This document shows positions 58,593 through 64,000 of a DNA stretch of 64,000 nt, piece after piece. Source of the DNA: Pseudonocardia alni (GTDB lineage Bacteria; Actinomycetota; Actinomycetes; Mycobacteriales; Pseudonocardiaceae); assembly GCF_002813375.1 (NCBI RefSeq), contig NZ_PHUJ01000003.1, positions 3,844,001 through 3,908,000 of the forward strand. The letters are read 5' to 3'. Below the pieces are notes generated by a model. It searched no databases, was not told where the DNA came from, and saw only the letters and a program-made list of their open reading frames with translations. Every line of letters starts with the position of its first letter. The stretch's first letter is position 1. The position numbers and the translations under genes are program-made.

Positions 58593-59984
58593 ATGGCGCC
58601 CAGCACTGCCGTCGTCTGGTTCCGGCGCGACCTCCGGGTCGCCGACCAGCCCACGTTCCTTGCCGCGGCCGACGCCGCCGACCGTGCGCTCGCGCTGTTC
58701 GTGCTGGACCCGGTACTGCTGAAGCCCTCGGGTGCCGCGCGGGCGAACTTCCTCTACGGCTGCCTGCGCGAGCTCGACGAGGCCCTCGGCGGGAAGCTGC
58801 TCGTGGTGAGGGGCGACCCGGACGACGTCGTCCCGCGGGTCGCGCGGGCCGTCGGCGCGCAGACCGTGCACGTCGCCGCGGACTACGGCCCCTACGGCCG
58901 CGAACGTGACGAGAACGTCGAGAAGGCGTTGTCCGACGACGGCGTCGAGCTCGTCCGCACCGGTTCGCCGTACGCCGTCGCGCCGGGCCGGGTGGAGAAG
59001 GGCGGCGGCGGGCCGTTCAAGGTGTTCACCCCGTTCAGCCGCGCGTGGGCCGACCACGGCTGGCGCCCCCCGGCGGGCACCGACGCGTCGACGTGCACCT
59101 GGATGGACCCCTCGGACAAGGACGGCGGTCCGCGCGCGGTGAAGGTCCCCGGCGACGAGCCGGTCGAGGCCGAGCTGCCCGAGCCGGGGGAGTCCGCCGG
59201 GCTGGCGCGCTGGCGCGACTTCCTCGACGAGGGTGTCCTGGACTACGAGTCCGACCGCGACCTGCCGGCGAATAAGGGCACCTCGGGGATGTCGCCGTAC
59301 CTCAAGTACGGCTGCGTGCACCCGCGCACGCTGCTCGCCGACCTCGCGCAGCACCGGGGCGACTCGGTCAAGGCCTACCGCACCGAGATCGCCTGGCGCG
59401 AGTTCTACGCCGACGTGCTCCACCGGCGCCCGGACTCGGCGCGCGAGAACTACGACAAGGGTTTCGACCATCTGCCGCTGCGCACCGGGAAGGCGGCCGA
59501 CGCCGACTTCGAGCGCTGGTGCGAGGGCCGCACCGGCTACCCGATCGTCGACGCCGGGATGCGCCAGCTGCGCGGCGAGGCGTGGATGCACAACCGGGTG
59601 CGGATGATCGTCGCGTCGTTCCTGGTCAAGGACCTGCACATCCCGTGGTGGCGCGGCGCGCGGCACTTCATGGCGCTGCTCGTCGACGGCGACCTGGCCT
59701 CCAACCAGCACGGCTGGCAGTGGACGGCCGGGTCGGGGACGGACGCCTCGCCGTACTTCCGCATCTTCAACCCGATCACCCAGGGCGAGCGGTTCGACCC
59801 CGACGGCGACTACGTGCGCCGCTGGGTGCCCGAGCTCGCCGACGTCGAGGGCAAGGCCGTGCACCAGCCGTGGAAGCTGAAGGGCGGCATCCCGGAGGGG
59901 TATCCGGAGCCGATGGTCGACCACAAGGCCGAGCGTCAGGATGCGCTCGCCCGCTACGACCAGGTCAAGGCCGCCCGGTCCTGA
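58593..59984 (+). CDS. phr: Deoxyribodipyrimidine photo-lyase (class I CPD type)
   Basis: 463 residues. N-terminal antenna domain (VVWFRRDLRVADQPTFLAAA), then the FAD domain: GTSGMSPYLKYGCVHPRTLL, IAWREFYADVLHRRP, GYPIVDAGMRQLRGEAWMHN, RVRMIVASFLVKDLHIPW and DGDLASNQHGWQWTAGSGTD. It repairs cyclobutane pyrimidine dimers with light. ATG start. The 3' end overlaps the convergent ABC permease gene by 20 nt. Confidence 0.95.
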   Translation: MAPSTAVVWFRRDLRVADQPTFLAAADAADRALALFVLDPVLLKPSGAARANFLYGCLRELDEALGGKLLVVRGDPDDVVPRVARAVGAQTVHVAADYGPYGRERDENVEKALSDDGVELVRTGSPYAVAPGRVEKGGGGPFKVFTPFSRAWADHGWRPPAGTDASTCTWMDPSDKDGGPRAVKVPGDEPVEAELPEPGESAGLARWRDFLDEGVLDYESDRDLPANKGTSGMSPYLKYGCVHPRTLLADLAQHRGDSVKAYRTEIAWREFYADVLHRRPDSARENYDKGFDHLPLRTGKAADADFERWCEGRTGYPIVDAGMRQLRGEAWMHNRVRMIVASFLVKDLHIPWWRGARHFMALLVDGDLASNQHGWQWTAGSGTDASPYFRIFNPITQGERFDPDGDYVRRWVPELADVEGKAVHQPWKLKGGIPEGYPEPMVDHKAERQDALARYDQVKAARS

Positions 59985-61137
59985 GGGCGTCCCGCCAGCG
60001 GACCCGGGCCCCGGTGCGCAGCACCGAGTTGCGGTAGACGCGGGCCGACAGCACCACCATCCCGGCCAGCGCGAGCAGCGCGAGCGCGTAGGCGAGCACC
60101 GGCTCCCACCACTCGGTGACGCCCAGCGCGGTCCGGGCCGGCATCAGTGTCTGCGACAGGTACGGCACGAACGACAGGACCGTGGTGACGGGGTTGCGCG
60201 GGCCCACGGGCAGCACGGCGACGGCGAGCAGGAACGGCACGAGCAGCACGACGGCGATCGGCGCGGTCACCGACTGGAGTTCCTCCTGGCGGGACACGAG
60301 CGCCCCCGCCGCCGCGTAGAGCGTCGCGAACAGGAAGAACCCGACCAGGTACCAGGCCAGCGCCGACACCAGCGTCGGCAGCAGCAGCGCCGGGACGGCC
60401 AGCGCGCCCGTGCCCACCGCGACGGCCGCGCCCACCGCGCCGAGGATCAGCAGTTGCAGCAGCCCGACCAGACCGAGGCCGAGCACCTTCCCGGCGAGCA
60501 GCTGCCGGGCCGGGATCGTCGCGAGCAGCAGCTCCACCACGCGTCCGGACTTCTCCTCGACCACCCCCTGCGCGACCGCCGCGCCGTAGGCGGTGACCGA
60601 GAAGAACAGCAGGAACGTCACGACGAACGCGGTCCCCACCCGCTGGCCCAGCTCGGTGTCGACCGGTTCGAGGGTGCGCACGCCCACCCCGGACAGCGTG
60701 CTGACCCGCTCCGGGTCGGCGCCGGCGGCGAGCAGCGACTCGCGCACGGCCTGCTGCTCGACGACGTCGGCGACCAGCGACCGCAGCCCCGGCGCGACGT
60801 CGTCGAGGCCCACGAGCTGGTAGGTCCCCGGTGCCCCGGTGAGCATCGCGTCGGCCTCGCCGGTGCGGACCATCGACTCGGCGGTGGCCCGGTTCCCGGC
60901 CTCGGTCAGCCGCAGCGCGGTGCCCAGCCGGTCCGCGGTGCCCTGCAGCTCGCCGCGCAGCTCGCGGGCCGGCCCGTCGAGCACCAGCGACGACGACGAG
61001 TTCTGCGACCCGGCGAACACGATCACCGCGCCGTAGCCGCCGAACACCAGCAGCATCAGCAGGATCCCGACGACGAACGTCCGCGACCGCAGCTGGGTGG
61101 TGATCTCCCGCCGCGCGACGAGCAGCACCGTCCTCAT
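59965..61137 (-). CDS. ABC-2 type permease (NatB-like)
   Basis: 390 residues. One N-terminal helix after RTVLLVARREITTQLRSRTF, then a large extracytoplasmic domain of about 150 residues. Five further helices follow, with the coupling motif VVEEKSGRVVELLLATIPAR, KVLGLGLVGLLQLL and a C-terminal helix. This layout matches NatB sodium-exporter-like permeases (CcmB/ABC-2 with large loop). Its ATG overlaps the ATPase gene's stop (ATGA), so they are coupled. Na+ or drug export are possible; not decided. Confidence 0.9.
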   Translation of the reverse strand: MRTVLLVARREITTQLRSRTFVVGILLMLLVFGGYGAVIVFAGSQNSSSSLVLDGPARELRGELQGTADRLGTALRLTEAGNRATAESMVRTGEADAMLTGAPGTYQLVGLDDVAPGLRSLVADVVEQQAVRESLLAAGADPERVSTLSGVGVRTLEPVDTELGQRVGTAFVVTFLLFFSVTAYGAAVAQGVVEEKSGRVVELLLATIPARQLLAGKVLGLGLVGLLQLLILGAVGAAVAVGTGALAVPALLLPTLVSALAWYLVGFFLFATLYAAAGALVSRQEELQSVTAPIAVVLLVPFLLAVAVLPVGPRNPVTTVLSFVPYLSQTLMPARTALGVTEWWEPVLAYALALLALAGMVVLSARVYRNSVLRTGARVRWRDALRTGRP

Positions 61138-62045
61138 CGGGCACCGTCGGTCGACGGGACGGCGCGGTCGCGCACGGCGTCGCGGTACAGCTCGGTCAGC
61201 GGCGGCCGGTACGGACCGAACGCGTGTACCGGTCCGGCGGCGAGCGCCGCGGCGAGCAGCGCCTGGTCGTCGGTGCCCGGCGCCAGCTCGACGCGGGTGC
61301 GGTCGCCCTCGGTGCCGACGACCCGTACCCCGGCGACGGTATCGGCCCAGCCGGGCGGCGGGCCCGTCACGTCGTAACGGTCGGCGGCCCCGGCCCGCAG
61401 TCCGTCGACCGTCCCGACCGCGGCCATCCGGCCCGCCGAGATGATCCCGACCCGGTCGCACAGCCGCTCCACCAGCTCCAGCTGGTGGGAGGAGAAGACC
61501 ACGGGCACCCCGGCCGCGGCACGCTCGCGCAGCACCGCCCCCAGGGTGTCGACGGCCGCCGGGTCCAGCCCGGAGAACGGTTCGTCGAGGACCAGCAGGT
61601 CGGGGTCGTGCACCAGCGCGGCGCACAGCTGCACCCGCTGCTGGTTCCCCAGCGACAGCTTCTGCACCTCGTCGCCGCGGCGGTCGGCGAGCCCGACCCG
61701 GTCGGTCCAGGTCTCGGTGGCGGCGAGCGCGGCCGACCGGGACAGCCCGTGCAGCCGGGCCAGGTAGACGAGCTGCTCGGCGACCCGCATCCGTGGATAC
61801 AGACCGCGCTCCTCGGGCAGGTAGCCGATCCGGCGCCGGTCCGCGGGACCGAGCGGGTCGCCCTTCCAGGTGACCGCGCCGGCGTCGGCGTCGAGGACGC
61901 CGAGCACGATCCGCATCGTCGTCGTCTTGCCCGCGCCGTTCCCGCCGACGAAGCCGAACACCTCGCCCGGGGCGACGGTGAAGCTCACCCCGTCCAGCGC
62001 GACGGCGGGGCCGAACCGCTTGGCCAGGCCGTCGATCGCCAGCAC
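61134..62045 (-). CDS. ABC transporter ATP-binding protein (NatA-like)
   Basis: 303 residues. Walker A VGGNGAGKTTTM, signature KLSLGNQQRVQLCAALV, Walker B LLVLDEPFSGLDPAAV, switch VVFSSHQLELVE. The LSLGNQQ form of the signature is typical for NatA/YhaQ-type ATPases. A C-terminal DUF4162-like domain (AGPVHAFGPYRPPLTELYRD) is present. Start GTG 62045, with TAGCGT 7 nt upstream; the 62-codon upstream extension of the frame is not protein-like. Operon partner of the permease. Confidence 0.92.
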   Translation of the reverse strand: MLAIDGLAKRFGPAVALDGVSFTVAPGEVFGFVGGNGAGKTTTMRIVLGVLDADAGAVTWKGDPLGPADRRRIGYLPEERGLYPRMRVAEQLVYLARLHGLSRSAALAATETWTDRVGLADRRGDEVQKLSLGNQQRVQLCAALVHDPDLLVLDEPFSGLDPAAVDTLGAVLRERAAAGVPVVFSSHQLELVERLCDRVGIISAGRMAAVGTVDGLRAGAADRYDVTGPPPGWADTVAGVRVVGTEGDRTRVELAPGTDDQALLAAALAAGPVHAFGPYRPPLTELYRDAVRDRAVPSTDGAR

Positions 62046-62172
62046 GGTCGCGACGCTACACGGGGCCGTCGCGAAGGGCCGGGGATCGATCTCCACCCGT
62101 GGGTGGCAGCCCCCCTTTTCGCTCTGTAAGCTCCGCACACCGCAAAGACGCTCACCATGTCGATCGCGTAAC

Positions 62173-62206
62173 GAAATGCGGCTCCGCTTGCGGTCCGGCA
62201 TTTCGA
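62173..62206 (+). promoter_or_regulatory. Hairpin in the leader of the MHS transporter gene
   Basis: CGAAATGC / GCATTTCG arms (8 bp) enclose CCGC-TT-GCGG, 19 bp before the start codon and just before the GGGGGGA ribosome site. It is AT-rich for this genome. It could be an operator or an RNA switch; no known riboswitch recognised. Confidence 0.4.
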
Positions 62207-62224
62207 CAGTGGGGGGATTATCGA

Positions 62225-63598
62225 ATGTCATCGACTCCGGCAGACGCTGGTCAGCAGGGTGATCAGGACGAAGTGGAGCCCTCCGTCCTGCGGAGGGCGG
62301 TCGCCGCGTCGGCGATCGGAAACGCCACGGAATGGTTCGACTACGGCATCTACGCCTACCTGACGGTCGAACTGACGAACGCGTTCTTCCCGGGTGAGCT
62401 GGGATATCTCGGGACCCTGCTCGGGTTCGCGATCTCGTTCGTCCTGCGGCCGCTCGGCGGCTTCGTGTGGGGTCCGCTCGGTGACCGCATCGGCAGGCAG
62501 AAGGTCCTGTCGATGACGATCATCCTGATGGGTGTCGCGACGTTCCTGATCGGCGTCATCCCGTCGTACGAGACGATCGGCTGGGCCGCCCCGGCGCTCC
62601 TGTTCCTGCTGCGGATCATCCAGGGCTTCTCCACCGGCGGTGAGTACGGCGGCGCCGCCACGTTCATGGCGGAGTACGCGCCGGACCGCAAGCGCGGCTT
62701 CTGGGGCAGCTTCCTGGAGTTCGGCACCCTGGCCGGCTTCACGCTCGCGGTGCTGGTCGTCTTCGGCCTGGAGACCGCGATCGGCGAGCAGGCCATGCTC
62801 GACTACGGCTGGCGCATCCCGTTCATGATCGCCCTGCCGCTGGCCATGATCGGTCTCTACATCCGGACCAAGCTCGAGGACACCCCGGTGTTCCGGGACC
62901 TGGAGGCCGCCGGCGAGTCCGAGTCCGCCGCGACCGGAGCGCTCAAGGACCTCCTCGTACGCTACTGGCAGCCGATCCTGGCGCTGTTCGGACTGGTCAT
63001 CGCGCTGAACGTCATCAACTACACCCTGCTGACCTACATGCCGACCTACCTGCAGACGACGCTGTCGATGGACTCGGCGAGTGCCGACACCGTCGCCGTG
63101 ATCGGCCAGGTCGTGATGATGCTGCTGATCCCGTTCGCCGGTGCGCTGTCGGACCGCATCGGCCGCAAACCGTGCTGGTGGATCTCACTGGTCGGCATCT
63201 TCGTGCTGGCGATCCCGATGTACATGCTGATGGCGCAGAGCCTGCCGCTGGCGATCCTCGGGTTCACCGTGCTCGGCCTGATCTACCTGCTGCAGCTCGG
63301 GACGATCTCCGCGACGTTCCCGGCGATGTTCCCGACCCACGTCCGGTTCGCCGGCATGGCGATCTCCTACAACGTGGCGACGGCGGCGTTCGGCGGCACC
63401 GCGCCGCTGATCAACGAGGCGGCCATCGAAGGCACGGGCGACGTCCTGTTCCCGGCCTACTACATGATGGGCGCCTGCGTGGTCGGCATGATCGCGCTCT
63501 ACTTCGTCATCGAGACGAAGGGTGTGTCGATCGCCGGCCGGGACGTCCCGGGGCTCGCCGAGCACCGCGCACGCCAGGCCGCGAAGACCGGCTCCTGA
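62225..63598 (+). CDS. MFS transporter, metabolite:H+ symporter family (ProP-like)
   Basis: 457 residues, 12 helices. The family start IGNATEWFDYGIYAYLTVEL is followed by RPLGGFVWGPLGDRIGRQKV, RIIQGFSTGGEYGGAATFMA, EYAPDRKRGFWGSFLEFGTL and GALSDRIGRKPCWW, all strongly ProP/MHS-like. Likely substrates are proline/betaine or organic acids such as 2-oxoglutarate or citrate. ATG with GGGGGGA upstream. A terminator follows the gene. Confidence 0.93.
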   Translation: MSSTPADAGQQGDQDEVEPSVLRRAVAASAIGNATEWFDYGIYAYLTVELTNAFFPGELGYLGTLLGFAISFVLRPLGGFVWGPLGDRIGRQKVLSMTIILMGVATFLIGVIPSYETIGWAAPALLFLLRIIQGFSTGGEYGGAATFMAEYAPDRKRGFWGSFLEFGTLAGFTLAVLVVFGLETAIGEQAMLDYGWRIPFMIALPLAMIGLYIRTKLEDTPVFRDLEAAGESESAATGALKDLLVRYWQPILALFGLVIALNVINYTLLTYMPTYLQTTLSMDSASADTVAVIGQVVMMLLIPFAGALSDRIGRKPCWWISLVGIFVLAIPMYMLMAQSLPLAILGFTVLGLIYLLQLGTISATFPAMFPTHVRFAGMAISYNVATAAFGGTAPLINEAAIEGTGDVLFPAYYMMGACVVGMIALYFVIETKGVSIAGRDVPGLAEHRARQAAKTGS

Positions 63599-63611
63599 CG
63601 CGTACCGCCCG

Positions 63612-63644
63612 ACCGGGCCCGTCCCCACCGGGGACGGGCCCGGT
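63612..63644. terminator. Bidirectional terminator after the MHS transporter gene
   Basis: Perfect 15-bp arms ACCGGGCCCGTCCCC / GGGGACGGGCCCGGT with a 3-nt loop, between convergent genes. Confidence 0.88.
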
Positions 63645-63650
63645 CCGCGT

Positions 63651-64000
63651 TCAGCGCCCCGCCCACCCCCGGGCCAGCGGCACGTGCCCGACCCGCGCCG
63701 CCGCCCACACCCAGGCCCAGCAGACGGTGCCGTCCTCGACGACCACCCGGATACGGGCGTACTCCGGCCCCTCGTAGGCGTCCAGGATCGCCAGCGCGGA
63801 CACCGGGTCGGCCAGCTCGACGACCCAGCCGGGCACGCCGTCGCCGGTGTCGAGGGTGAGGGCCGGGTAGTCGTGCCCGGTGTCGGCGATCCCGCCGACC
63901 GGCAGCACCGCCGGCTGCGGCAGCGTCGCCGAGGCGTGCGCGCGCAGCAGCCCGAACGCGCGCTGACCCGGCATCAGCGAGCCGTAGACGAACACCCGGG
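63651..64000 (-). CDS. Gamma-glutamylcyclotransferase-like (GGCT/AIG2) protein, possibly partial
   Basis: At least 114 residues. FVYGSLMPGQRAFGLL is the substrate-binding loop of the GGCT-like fold. DTGDGVPGWVVEL and DAYEGPEYARIRVVV give the family's catalytic Glu region (YEGPEY). The GTG at 63995 may be the start, but one more codon (Arg) is open to the window edge and the family usually begins a few residues earlier. It could release 5-oxoproline from gamma-glutamyl compounds; many relatives have other or unknown activity. Confidence 0.85.
   Translation of the reverse strand, partial: RVFVYGSLMPGQRAFGLLRAHASATLPQPAVLPVGGIADTGHDYPALTLDTGDGVPGWVVELADPVSALAILDAYEGPEYARIRVVVEDGTVCWAWVWAAARVGHVPLARGWAGR

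Overview
This 64 kb window is chromosomal DNA of a very GC-rich actinomycete, most likely a Pseudonocardia or close relative in the Pseudonocardiaceae. Signs are near-saturated GC at third codon positions, many GTG starts, and actinobacterial marker genes: sepH, an MftR-type regulator, an XRE regulator / hbhA-like / DUF2516 block ordered as in mycobacteria, lon with a HspR-type HAIR operator, and a DtxR/IdeR iron box. No CRISPR array, phage or complete transposon was seen. Assignments come from reading motifs, not from database searches.

Layout. 1-11.7 kb: metabolic and transport genes (hydrolase, DUF72, DrrAB-type ABC exporter, MFS, acyl-CoA synthetase, ferredoxin, propionyl-CoA synthetase, SGNH esterase). 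11.8-12.5 kb: a small conserved gene and a Glu-Asp-Phe tRNA cluster with a terminator. 12.5-20 kb: a metallo-hydrolase without an ordinary start codon, a truncated membrane gene, and regulators (MerR, MarR with divergent azoreductase, SigG-type sigma factor coupled to a phosphotransferase, MftR-like TetR). This stretch also holds a ClpP-like protein lacking all three catalytic residues. 20-30 kb: secreted Pro/Ala-repeat protein, cold-shock protein, TspO, Prim-pol-like protein, DUF445, the XRE-hbhA-DUF2516 operon, a truncated ybaK, and lon. 30-38 kb: a DUF559 nuclease-like pseudogene between two palindromic repeats, then purU, murB, an L,D-transpeptidase, an SDR and an NCS2 permease. 38-44.4 kb: an iron box in front of a short terminated transcript (possible small RNA), two GH16 glucanases, and a tight operon of unknown function with a lytic transglycosylase-peptidase and a degenerate P-loop protein. 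44.5-64 kb: housekeeping genes (glutamate-cysteine ligase family, SPOUT methyltransferase, sepH, serC, two citrate synthases, pdxH, photolyase), a NatAB-type ABC pair, MFS carriers and a GGCT-family protein.

Working together. Central carbon and B6 metabolism cluster at 50-58 kb (serC, pdxH, citA-like, gltA). Envelope functions recur: MurB, L,D-transpeptidase, SepH, HbhA-like protein, GH16 enzymes and the lytic operon. About a dozen genes appear to be leaderless, with a -10 hexamer 6-8 nt before the start codon.

Most unusual items: the DUF559 unit with terminal inverted palindromes, the IdeR-box/terminator small-RNA candidate, the catalytically dead ClpP paralogue, the unknown 39.3-44.4 kb operon, and a second REP-like palindrome family at 53.5 and 58.5 kb.
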